This document shows positions 41,923 through 50,035 of a stretch of DNA of 64,000 bases, piece by piece. The notes beneath the pieces were generated by a model. The model did no database searches. It had not been told where the DNA came from and saw only the letters and a list, made by a program, of their open reading frames with translations. Numbering within the stretch: position 1 is the first letter of the stretch; every line of letters begins with the position of its first letter. The stretch comes from Candidatus Aminicenantes bacterium UBA6228 (GTDB lineage: Bacteria; Acidobacteriota; Aminicenantia; Aminicenantales; Saccharicenantaceae). The translations under genes were made by a program, and so were the position numbers. The stretch is from positions 140,328 to 204,327 of the forward strand of contig DJWO01000002.1 in NCBI GenBank assembly GCA_002441005.1. Reading direction: 5' to 3'.

Positions 41923-44382
41923 CTAACTGCGTCCTGCCATGTCCGTTGCTAATTTTTTATTCTTCCCTGAGCTAACTACCTTCCTTAATTCCAGTAGCCC
42001 AACGATAATCATCATCGCTACGGCGATCGAGACCAGTTGACCTAAGCTGATGTAAGCCAGGTTAAACCGCTCATGTAAACCAGGAATATAAATAGCCGCC
42101 ACCAGAAAACCGATAGCTCCCGCGGCCCAGATGTTCATGACCTTGTTGGTAAAGGGCCCCTGGGCCAGGATGGATTCTTTATCCGAACGGGAGATAAAGG
42201 CCAGAATAATATGACCAAAAATCCAGGCAGCAAAAGCAAAGGTTTGAGACTCGGTCACAGTTAGATTCCTGCCCCTCGCATAAAAATAAACTGCAGTTAC
42301 CCCGGCAAACAGGACAGCTCCTTTGATCAAGATATCTCTGACCACCAACCGGTTGATAATATTCTCCTGGGGATTTCGAGGCCCTCTGGTGTAGATATCC
42401 TTTTCCTTAGGTTCTGCCACAAAACCAGCCGAGGCAGCCAGATCCATAAACAGCTCCAGAACAATAATCTGAATCGGAGCCAAAGGCATCGGAATGCCGG
42501 CCAGGGCTGGCAGTAAAAAGATCAAGATCAGAGCAACCTTAACTGACAGGTAATATTTAATCCCTTTTTGCAGATTGTCAAAAAACTTTCGGCCTTCAAA
42601 AATTCCCTGAGTAATGGTGATGTAATTATCATCAGCCAGCACCACCTCAGCTGCCTCCTTGGCCACATCTGTGCCGCGGATGCCCATGGCGATGCCAATA
42701 TCTGCCCCCTTGAGAGCTAAAGCATCGTTCAGGCCGTCTCCGGTAACAGCAACGACTTCGCCGTTTTTCTGGAGAGCTTGAACAATCCGGTATTTATGCT
42801 GGGGAGTGGTTCGAGCAAAAACCGAAACTGTTTTAACTGTTTGCCGCAAGTCTTCATCACTCAGCTTATCCAGCTCTTCGCCGGTTAAAACCCGCTCGTC
42901 TTCTCTAATAATGCCGACTTCTTTGGCGATATAACGGGCGGTTAAAGGATGATCGCCGGTGACCATCATGGTCCGGACGCCGGCCTGAGCTACCCGGGCG
43001 ATGGTTTCTTTAACTTCGCTTCTTGGCGGGTCTTCAAAGCTAATCAACCCGACGAGATTTAAGCCTTTTTCCAGCTGGCTAAAATCAAGCTGCTCTTCCC
43101 CGGGGCTTAACTTTTTAAAGGCAACAGCAATTACCCTCCGGCCCCTGGCGGTTTCTTCGGCCAGCTTATTTTTGACACCTTCCCCGAGGTTCTGGCTCAT
43201 GGCGAGAATTTCCTCAGGAGCGCCGCTGGCGAATAATTCATAGTCATCCCCGGTTTTTCTGATGATTGATTTGGTTTTCCGGCCGTTGCCCAGGTTCCGC
43301 TGGCGAATAATCTCGGAGGCCACCTCACCTATCTTCAATTCAGCCGCTTTATTTTTAATTTCCTGCTCCATCGGCGATAGAGAATAAGGGGAAATTGTCC
43401 CGAGTGCTCTCTTTATGATTTCCTCCTGACTGCCAGGATAAAGTGAAACGATCTTCATCTTGTTCTCAGTAATGGTGCCGGTTTTATCGGTCACAATAAC
43501 CGTGGCATTCCCGAGTATCTCAGCGGCTTTTATTCTTTTTACCAGAAAATTATTCTTAGAGAGGGTATAGGCCCCAAGCCCTAAGACCATGGTAATAACG
43601 ATCGGCAATTCTTCCGGAATGGTGGCAAAGGCTAAAGATAGCCCGGTTAAAACCATCGTTTTAAAATCCTGACCCCGTATGATGCCCACGACCGGAATCA
43701 GGATAGAAAAGAAAACAGCTAAGTAAACCAGTTTACCGGCTAAAGATTTCATGGCCAGCTGCAATGCTGTCTTCGGTGGCTTGACTTCCTTTAGACTAGC
43801 GGCAATTTCACCCAGTTTAGTCCGGCGGCCGGTAGCCGTGACCTCAGCTTGCCCCTCCCCAGAAACAACCACCGTTCCGGCGTAAATCTCATCATTATTA
43901 TTTTTGTCTTGAGGGAAAGATTCGCCGGTCAGAGCCGATTCATCAACCTGCAAACTGATGCTTTGCTCAAGCCGGCCGTCCGCCACTATCCTGGTACCTG
44001 GAGTTAAAATCAGAATGTCACCGGGGACTACCGCCTCCGACTCTATTTCTGCTATCAATCCGTCCCTGAGAACTTTGGTTTTGGGGGCAGCAATCTTTTC
44101 CAGAGAGGAAATGGCTTTTTTAGCCCGGTACTCATTGTAAACCTCTGCCAGGACCAGCAAGAAAATGACGGCAAAGATGGTAATGGCGTCGGCCAGCTTG
44201 CCCCACAGGCTATAAACAACACCGACCACCAGCAAGAGAAGAATCATCGGTTCGGTTACTTCGTGCTTAGCTATGCCCAAAAAACTGATTCTTGACGGCC
44301 GGAAAATCTGGTTAGGACCAAATTGCTGAAGCCTTTGCCTGGCCTCTTCAGCGGTCAGCCCTTTGTTTTCTTTTTGATTCAT
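41923..44382 (-). CDS. P2-type cation-transporting ATPase
   Basis: A 819-residue P-type ATPase. Phosphorylation site VTDKTGTITENKM (Asp299), actuator motif TGES (152-155), hinge VTGDGLNDALAL and the fourth-helix motif PEELP (256-260) place it with the Ca2+/Na+-type P2 pumps and exclude the heavy-metal P1B class (no CPC). The N-terminal E1-E2 domain and a C-terminal set of about six helices are present. It is the last gene of the PadR-CDF operon, 20 bases after it, so it probably serves divalent cation balance. Confidence 0.9.
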   Translation of the reverse strand: MNQKENKGLTAEEARQRLQQFGPNQIFRPSRISFLGIAKHEVTEPMILLLLVVGVVYSLWGKLADAITIFAVIFLLVLAEVYNEYRAKKAISSLEKIAAPKTKVLRDGLIAEIESEAVVPGDILILTPGTRIVADGRLEQSISLQVDESALTGESFPQDKNNNDEIYAGTVVVSGEGQAEVTATGRRTKLGEIAASLKEVKPPKTALQLAMKSLAGKLVYLAVFFSILIPVVGIIRGQDFKTMVLTGLSLAFATIPEELPIVITMVLGLGAYTLSKNNFLVKRIKAAEILGNATVIVTDKTGTITENKMKIVSLYPGSQEEIIKRALGTISPYSLSPMEQEIKNKAAELKIGEVASEIIRQRNLGNGRKTKSIIRKTGDDYELFASGAPEEILAMSQNLGEGVKNKLAEETARGRRVIAVAFKKLSPGEEQLDFSQLEKGLNLVGLISFEDPPRSEVKETIARVAQAGVRTMMVTGDHPLTARYIAKEVGIIREDERVLTGEELDKLSDEDLRQTVKTVSVFARTTPQHKYRIVQALQKNGEVVAVTGDGLNDALALKGADIGIAMGIRGTDVAKEAAEVVLADDNYITITQGIFEGRKFFDNLQKGIKYYLSVKVALILIFLLPALAGIPMPLAPIQIIVLELFMDLAASAGFVAEPKEKDIYTRGPRNPQENIINRLVVRDILIKGAVLFAGVTAVYFYARGRNLTVTESQTFAFAAWIFGHIILAFISRSDKESILAQGPFTNKVMNIWAAGAIGFLVAAIYIPGLHERFNLAYISLGQLVSIAVAMMIIVGLLELRKVVSSGKNKKLATDMAGRS

Positions 44383-44402
44383 GTCAAACCTCCATCACCG
44401 GC

Positions 44403-45287
44403 TTAATGCAGGTGCTCATAGTCATTACCGGCACAAATTTCACATTCAGATTGAATGACCGTATGACTAATATTGTATTTAGATTTAACCATCTCATTTA
44501 TCTCAGAGACTATCTGGTTAATCGAATCAATATCATTTCTGTCTATTAAGACATGCGTACTTAGAGCATAAAGGTCAGAGGACAGGCTCCAGACATGGAG
44601 GTCATGAATTCCGTTGACCCCTTTTATAGACTCAATATCTTTAGCCAGATTTTCTAAATCAATATCACGGGGAGTAGCCTCCATAAATATATCAGCTGAT
44701 TCTTTGATCAGCCGGAATGAGCTGACCAGGATGAAGATTCCTATTAAAGCGCTGATCAGCGGATCAAAAATATTATTGCCGGTAATGATAATCAAGATGG
44801 CGGCCAGGATAACACCGACCGAGGTCAGGGTATCGCTCAGAACATGAAGGTAGGCACCTCTGACATTGAGATTCTCCTGCTCATAGCCGTGCATTTTAGT
44901 GACCACATACAGGTTGGCAGCCAGGCCGATCATGGCGATGACGAGCATTTCCGGCCCCTTAACGGCCCGGGGCGAGAAAAACCGCTGATAAGATTCATAA
45001 AAAATATAAAGAGTAATCAAGACCAGGGCCACGCCGTTGATAATGGCTGAAAAAATTTCTCCCCGGTAATAGCCATAGGAAAATTTGCGGCTGGCTTTTT
45101 TCTGCGATAGCCGGACTGAAAAATAGGTTAACAGCATAGCCAGCAAATCGACCAGAACATGACCGGCATCACTCAACAGGGCCAGGCTCCTGGTAAAAAT
45201 AGAGCCGGCCACCTCCATCAGTAAAATAAACGAAGATAGAAAAATAAAAACCTTAAATCTCTGCTGCAACGCCTCTCTGGCGATCAT
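44403..45287 (-). CDS. Cation diffusion facilitator (zinc-type) transporter
   Basis: A 294-residue six-helix CDF exporter. Metal-binding residues are in helix 2 (SDAGHVLVDLLA) and helix 5 (HVLSDTLTSVGV), the HxxxD pairs typical of Zn2+ transporters such as CzcD and ZitB. A cytoplasmic C-terminal domain (DLHVWSLSSDLYALSTHVLI) ends with a Cys/His tail ECEICAGNDYEHLH. The start overlaps the padR stop by four bases. Confidence 0.92.
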   Translation of the reverse strand: MIAREALQQRFKVFIFLSSFILLMEVAGSIFTRSLALLSDAGHVLVDLLAMLLTYFSVRLSQKKASRKFSYGYYRGEIFSAIINGVALVLITLYIFYESYQRFFSPRAVKGPEMLVIAMIGLAANLYVVTKMHGYEQENLNVRGAYLHVLSDTLTSVGVILAAILIIITGNNIFDPLISALIGIFILVSSFRLIKESADIFMEATPRDIDLENLAKDIESIKGVNGIHDLHVWSLSSDLYALSTHVLIDRNDIDSINQIVSEINEMVKSKYNISHTVIQSECEICAGNDYEHLH

Positions 45288-45592
45288 GACACGACCTCTT
45301 CGATTAATTCCCTGATCTTATCTTTAGCCTGACTTAAAGCTTTCCAGCCCTTAGCTGTTGTCCGGTAATATTTTCTGATCTTGCCCTCGATGACCTTTTT
45401 CTGGCACTTTAAATAGTTTTCTTTTTCTAAAGAATGGAGCAGCGGATAAAGTGTTCCTGGACTCAGCCGGTAGCCGTGGTGGCCTAATTCTTCTATCAGC
45501 CACAGACCGTAGACCGGCTGCTCAGCCGCATGATGAAGAATATGGATCTTGATAAACCCCAGAAAAAACTCATGAGTTAAATCATGTTTCAT
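45284..45592 (-). CDS. PadR-family transcriptional regulator
   Basis: A 102-residue winged-helix repressor: YGLWLIEELGHHGYRLSPGTLYPLLHSLEKENYL is the standard PadR DNA-binding segment, with KYYRTTAKGWKAL as the wing. It is the first gene of the operon with the CDF exporter and the P-type ATPase. Repeated GATAT elements directly before its start suggest it controls its own operon; the inducer is unknown, possibly a metal. Confidence 0.88.
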   Translation of the reverse strand: MKHDLTHEFFLGFIKIHILHHAAEQPVYGLWLIEELGHHGYRLSPGTLYPLLHSLEKENYLKCQKKVIEGKIRKYYRTTAKGWKALSQAKDKIRELIEEVVS

Positions 45593-45597
45593 CTTGT

Positions 45598-45630
45598 ATA
45601 TCGTCTTTCGATATCGCTTTTCAATATATC
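45598..45630 (-). promoter_or_regulatory. Iterated GATAT operator before padR
   Basis: Reading the minus strand, GATAT occurs at 45630-45626, within the palindrome CGATATCG at 45616-45609, and at 45602-45598. Spacing is 15 and 13 bases. The array sits between 5 and 38 bases before the padR ATG, where a repressor would occlude the promoter. Confidence 0.5.
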
Positions 45631-45796
45631 AGACCAGCTAACCGAAGTCAACGGCTGAACACCTTGGCCAGGTCTCTGCGGAAGAGCCACTGATTTTTCG
45701 CCTTTTTAAGGAGCTGGCCCCGCCAGAAGAGCTCTGGCCGCCGCCATTTCTGGTTTTGTTCCGGTGAGGGTATAATGACCGGCAGGAGGGCTTAAA

Positions 45797-47725
45797 ATGG
45801 AAAATAAAAGAGATTTCAGCCAGCTTCTTTCTCCTTTTTCTATTAAAGGAGTCGAGCTAAAAAACCGGGTGGTCTTTCTGCCTCATGAACCTTATTACGG
45901 GAGCGAAGATCATCTGCCGACCAAAAAACACCAGTTTTACTATGAAGAGCGGGCCAGGGGCGGTGTCGCCTTAATCGTGATGCCCAGTCTCGGCGTCCAT
46001 CCCAGCGGTTACTATGCTTGTCAGGTGGCAGCCAGAGAGGAAAGCCTGTCCAGGCTTAAAGAAATTACCGCCACCGTCCACTCCTATGGAACCAAAATTT
46101 TTGCCCAGATGACCCACTATGGAAATCAAACCAAAAGTGTCGAAACCCTTCAGCCGACCTGGGCTCCATCCGCTATCCCCGATATGACCGTCAGGGAAAT
46201 TCCCAAAGAAATGACCAAAGAGGAGATCATAACGCTGATCAAAGCCTTTGGCCAGGCGGCCAAACTGCTAATGAGAGCTGATTTTGATGGCTTTGAGATT
46301 AAAGTGGCTCACGATGGAATTTTGAGGCAGTTTTTATCACCGGCCAAAAATGCCAGAAAAGATGAGTATGGAGGAAGCCTCCAGAACAGAGCCAGAATCG
46401 TCATCGAGGTACTCAAGGAAATAAGACAATACATCGGCGATAAACCACTGGGCCTAAGGCTCTGTCTGGACGAATTCATTCCCAATGGCTACTCGATTGA
46501 TGACGCCATTGAGTATGCTAAGCTATTTAATCCGTTCGTTGATTATATCAACTCTGATTTTGGCACCTGGGAAAGTATGGCCTATAGCCTGCCTTCTCTT
46601 AATTTTGAGCAGGGCTTTCATCTTAAAGCGATCGCCAGAGTCAAAAAGGCAGTGACCGTTCCTGTTATTGCTTCCGGCCGGATCATTCAGCCCGCTATGG
46701 CTGAGCAAGTTCTCGAGTCAGGAACAGCAGATTTAATCGGCCTGGCCAGGGGGTTAATCGCTGAGCCCTACTGGGTAAAAAAAGTAGAAGCCGGGGAGAT
46801 AGATGAAATCTCAGAGTGCACCGGCTGTAACCAGAAATGCGTTGGGCGGCTTCTTCAGAACCGGGCCATTAGCTGTGTGGTTAATCCGGCTTCAGGTTTT
46901 GAGGACAATTATTCGCGCGAAATTCTCTCGAGCCGCACATCTAATCCCAGAAAAGTAGTAATCGTCGGAGGCGGCCCGGCCGGCATGAAAGCAGCCGAAC
47001 TGGCAGCCAGAAAGGGTCATCAAGTCGTGCTATTTGAAAAAAGCGATAGCCTCGGCGGGCGAGTGAAGCTGGAGAGCAGTCTGCCTGGGAAAAAAGAACT
47101 GGCTGGCACCACTCGCTATCTAACGTATGTACTTAACAGGCTTAAAGTTGATGTCAGATTAAACAAAGAAACAACGGAAGCTGACGTTCTGGCTGAAAAG
47201 CCTGATATTGTCATTATTGCTACCGGCGCCAACCGCCTGAATAGCCCGGGGACTTATTCAATTGAAGATGTCTTAAACCATAAGGTCAAAGTTGAAAATG
47301 TTCTGGTCATGGACTACGATGCCGGTCTGGAAGGCACCGGGGCAGTGGAGCACCTGGCCAATCTGGGCAAGACAGTTCACTGGGTCACAGCCGTCTTTTT
47401 TAACGGTCAGGATAATGAAGTTTCCACAGTTCTTCTGCCTATTTATGGACGGCTGGGAACAAAGAAAGTCATCACTCACCCCATGTCAGTCATGGTTAAG
47501 TTTGACGATGGTCAGGCTACACTCTTAAATCCATATTTTAACCGCACAGAAACACTCAGTGGGATTGAGGCGGTAGTAGTGACCGGATTAAAAGCAGCTA
47601 ATAATACTCTCTATACCGCGCTCAAAGGTAAAGTTAAAAATCTTTTCCTGATTGGTGATGCAGCTGCTCCCCGTGATACGGCCGCCGCTCTGGCTGATGC
47701 TCTGAGTTTAAGTGGTAATTTTTAA
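45797..47725 (+). CDS. NADH:flavin oxidoreductase (Old Yellow Enzyme / 2,4-dienoyl-CoA reductase family)
   Basis: A 642-residue three-domain flavoenzyme. An FMN-binding TIM barrel (residues 8-370) has KVAHDGILRQFLSPAKNARKDE and YGGSLQNR. A 4Fe-4S cluster site follows (CTGCNQKCVGRLL plus a later Cys). The FAD/NAD(P) domain begins VVIVGGGPAGMKAAELAA. FadH, trimethylamine dehydrogenase and bile-acid reductases share this layout; the substrate cannot be told. AGGAGGG (45784-45790) precedes the ATG and TATAAT (45771-45776) is a likely -10 box. Confidence 0.9.
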   Translation: MENKRDFSQLLSPFSIKGVELKNRVVFLPHEPYYGSEDHLPTKKHQFYYEERARGGVALIVMPSLGVHPSGYYACQVAAREESLSRLKEITATVHSYGTKIFAQMTHYGNQTKSVETLQPTWAPSAIPDMTVREIPKEMTKEEIITLIKAFGQAAKLLMRADFDGFEIKVAHDGILRQFLSPAKNARKDEYGGSLQNRARIVIEVLKEIRQYIGDKPLGLRLCLDEFIPNGYSIDDAIEYAKLFNPFVDYINSDFGTWESMAYSLPSLNFEQGFHLKAIARVKKAVTVPVIASGRIIQPAMAEQVLESGTADLIGLARGLIAEPYWVKKVEAGEIDEISECTGCNQKCVGRLLQNRAISCVVNPASGFEDNYSREILSSRTSNPRKVVIVGGGPAGMKAAELAARKGHQVVLFEKSDSLGGRVKLESSLPGKKELAGTTRYLTYVLNRLKVDVRLNKETTEADVLAEKPDIVIIATGANRLNSPGTYSIEDVLNHKVKVENVLVMDYDAGLEGTGAVEHLANLGKTVHWVTAVFFNGQDNEVSTVLLPIYGRLGTKKVITHPMSVMVKFDDGQATLLNPYFNRTETLSGIEAVVVTGLKAANNTLYTALKGKVKNLFLIGDAAAPRDTAAALADALSLSGNF

Positions 47726-47849
47726 AGAGACGGTCGGTTATGGGCTACCGGCCTGAACCTGTTCAAGCTATGGTTGGCCAGGTAAAAATTTAGTTTCCAA
47801 AAAGTAGAAACCCCTTATTTTGATGGCTTTGGTCCGCAGCTGACAGTTT

Positions 47850-47897
47850 TTGACACCAGCCTGATTTCTATGCTATTTATCAGTATAGACTGTCTAT
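47850..47897 (+). promoter_or_regulatory. Promoter and short palindrome before the exported methyltransferase
   Basis: TTGACA (47850-47855) and TATTTA (47874-47879) are 18 bases apart. A 13-base palindrome ATAGACTGTCTAT (47885-47897) covers the expected RNA start and lies just before the ribosome site AAGGAGG (47901-47907). Confidence 0.55.
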
Positions 47898-47911
47898 GGA
47901 AAGGAGGGATC

Positions 47912-48802
47912 ATGAGCAAAGCTCTAAAAGCTTCTCTACTCTTGATATTCTCGTTGATTTTTTTTCTAAGCTGGTTGCAGCCAGTTTCCGCCCAGGCCCA
48001 GAAGGTCAAGCTTGATGTGCCTTTTGTGCCGACTCCTTATGAAGTAGTTGATGAAATGCTCAGGCTGGCTGAACTCAAAAAGGGGGATATCCTCTATGAT
48101 CTGGGCTCTGGCGACGGACGGATTGTGATTGAAGCCGCCAAAAGAGCTGGTATTCGGGCAGTGGGGATAGATATAGACCCGGAAAGAATTGAGGAAAGCC
48201 GGCAAAACGCCCGGGAAGCCGGTGTCGAACAACTGGTAGAATTCAGAGGCCAGAACATTTTTGAAGCCGATTTCAGCCCGGCTACCGTGGTCACCATGTA
48301 TCTTCTGCCCGATGTCAACATCCGGTTGCGGTCAGCCCTCCTGAGAACTCTGAAGCCAGGAACCAGGGTTGTTTCCCATTCTTTTGATCTGGATGAGTGG
48401 GAGCCGGAAAAAACGACTTATGTGGCTGCCGGCCTGTATCCCCACACGGTTTATTTCTGGGTGGTCCCGGCTAATGTTTCTGGCGTCTGGGAATGGAAGA
48501 TGAATCTAAATCAAAAGAAAATAGAAGCCCGGCTTGAAATCGAGCAGCACTTTCAAAAGTTCAGTGGCCGGCTTGTCCTTGGAGAGGAAACAATCCTTGT
48601 GCCTGAAAGTAAAATTGACGGGGATCTGATTGAAATCGTGGTGACGCCGGCTAGTCCGAAGGACACAACTCTGCGTTTCTCTGGAAGAGCTGCTCAGGAT
48701 AAAATCAGTGGTGAGATTCAGGTATTGACTGGCCAGAAGAATTCTAAGGAAAGATGGGAAGCTAAACGGCGGGCCGGAACAGCCGGAGAAATTGATAACT
48801 GA
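47912..48802 (+). CDS. SAM-dependent methyltransferase with a signal peptide
   Basis: A 296-residue protein. The start at ATG 47912 has AAGGAGG and begins with a Sec signal peptide (about residues 1-28, LLLIFSLIFFLSWLQPVSAQA). The class I methyltransferase core follows: PYEVVDEMLRLAEL, motif I ILYDLGSGDGRIVIEAA, and acidic IDIDPERIEES. A beta-rich C-terminal tail of about 110 residues contains VWEWKMNLNQKKIEARLEI. Methyltransferases outside the cytoplasm are odd because SAM is made inside; similar exported proteins exist in other bacteria but lack known function. Confidence 0.85.
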   Translation: MSKALKASLLLIFSLIFFLSWLQPVSAQAQKVKLDVPFVPTPYEVVDEMLRLAELKKGDILYDLGSGDGRIVIEAAKRAGIRAVGIDIDPERIEESRQNAREAGVEQLVEFRGQNIFEADFSPATVVTMYLLPDVNIRLRSALLRTLKPGTRVVSHSFDLDEWEPEKTTYVAAGLYPHTVYFWVVPANVSGVWEWKMNLNQKKIEARLEIEQHFQKFSGRLVLGEETILVPESKIDGDLIEIVVTPASPKDTTLRFSGRAAQDKISGEIQVLTGQKNSKERWEAKRRAGTAGEIDN

Positions 48803-48985
48803 GCTGGCTTCTTCTCCTGCTTATTTTATTCTTTTCTTTTTTTCATTTTTGTGTTATTAGATATTCTTAACCTTCGGGGTCAGACCATTGATCATAGAAA
48901 CAAGCGAATCGAAGGTCGAACCATTTTTTAGCAGCCTGTCAGGGGGATCCTTATAAAGAAAAAAATTACGCCAAAGGAGTATTTC
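48803..48985. other. Spacer with a GGGGTCAGACC element
   Basis: The gap between the methyltransferase gene and ilvE has a T-rich stretch and GGGGTCAGACC at 48876-48886, related in its first six bases to the 16-nt repeat near 2750. I see no gene in it. Confidence 0.35.
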
Positions 48986-49951
48986 ATGTTTTCTAACACT
49001 CATTTTTCAAAGGCCAAAAAATACTGGTACATGGGGAAGTTTTATGATTGGAATGAGGCAATTTTTCATCCAATGATGCATGCTCTTCACTATGGGAGCA
49101 GTACTTTTGAAGGGATTAGAGCTTACCTGACAGACCGTGGGCCAGCTATCTTCCGCCTCAGAGAACATGTTGACCGCTTTTTCCATTCAGCTTCGGTGAT
49201 CAAGATGAAGGTACCTTTTACCAAAGAAGAAATTATCCAGGCCTGTAAGGATGTGATCAGAGAGAACGGCCTTGACCAGGCTTATATTCGCCCTCTAATG
49301 TTTTATTCTTATGGTAATCTTGGTTTGGTCCCTAAATACTGTCCGGTTGAGCTTCTTATCGGAGCCTGGGAATGGGGCGCTTATCTCGGGGAAGCAGGTG
49401 ATAAAGGCGTCTTTGGCTGCCTTATGCCCAAGCGGCGGATTCATGTTTCTCAACTTGATCTGTCCGCCAAGCTCGGCGGGGTTTATGTTCAATCAACCAT
49501 TAATGGCATAGAAGCCAGACAGCATGGTTATGACGAAGCCATTTTCCTCAATCTCGAAGGTCGCATTGCTGAAGGCCCCGGGGAAAATATCTGTGTGATT
49601 AAAAATGGCGTTCTTCACTCTAATCCCAATTCCGAATCAGTTCTGGAAGGTATTACCAGAACCAGCCTCCTCGAACTGGCTCCGGATCTTGGCCTGCAGG
49701 CCTTAATCGCTCCTATTACCAAAGAGGATTTGTTCGGGGCTGATGAGGCTTTCTTCTGTGGAACAGCCGCCGAGATTTCACCTATCTCTAAAGTGGCCGA
49801 CATGTCTGAGAATCAGGAAAAACCTCCGGTCTATACCATTGGTACAGGAAAACCAGGCAGTTTGACCATGAAATTAGCTGAAGCCTACAAGCAGATCACT
49901 ACTGGAAAAAATCCAAAATATGAAAAATGGCTGACCTACGTAAATAAATAA
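48986..49951 (+). CDS. ilvE: Branched-chain amino acid aminotransferase
   Basis: PLP fold-type IV aminotransferase for Leu, Ile and Val. The 321-residue protein has HALHYGSSTFEGIRAY at the N-terminal lobe, the PLP Lys in LSAKLGG, and the signature EAIFLNLEGRIAEGPGENI. The GVYVQS after the lysine differs from the usual GGNYLNS, so substrate preference may be shifted. AAAGGAG stands upstream of ATG 48986. No other branched-chain genes are nearby. Confidence 0.92.
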   Translation: MFSNTHFSKAKKYWYMGKFYDWNEAIFHPMMHALHYGSSTFEGIRAYLTDRGPAIFRLREHVDRFFHSASVIKMKVPFTKEEIIQACKDVIRENGLDQAYIRPLMFYSYGNLGLVPKYCPVELLIGAWEWGAYLGEAGDKGVFGCLMPKRRIHVSQLDLSAKLGGVYVQSTINGIEARQHGYDEAIFLNLEGRIAEGPGENICVIKNGVLHSNPNSESVLEGITRTSLLELAPDLGLQALIAPITKEDLFGADEAFFCGTAAEISPISKVADMSENQEKPPVYTIGTGKPGSLTMKLAEAYKQITTGKNPKYEKWLTYVNK

Positions 49952-50035
49952 GCGGCTGAAAATATTTAAAAGGATTTAGAGGTTAAAATAAAGTTATAAT
50001 TTCCCTGAATTAAATCTTAAGCACAGAGGCCAGCC

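Noticed and set aside
45648..45791. Minus-strand frame of about 45 residues ending WLFRRDLAKVFSR between padR and the flavin oxidoreductase
   Set aside because: It reads smoothly but has no start codon and overlaps the promoter and ribosome-site region of the oxidoreductase; possibly a gene relic, not enough to list.
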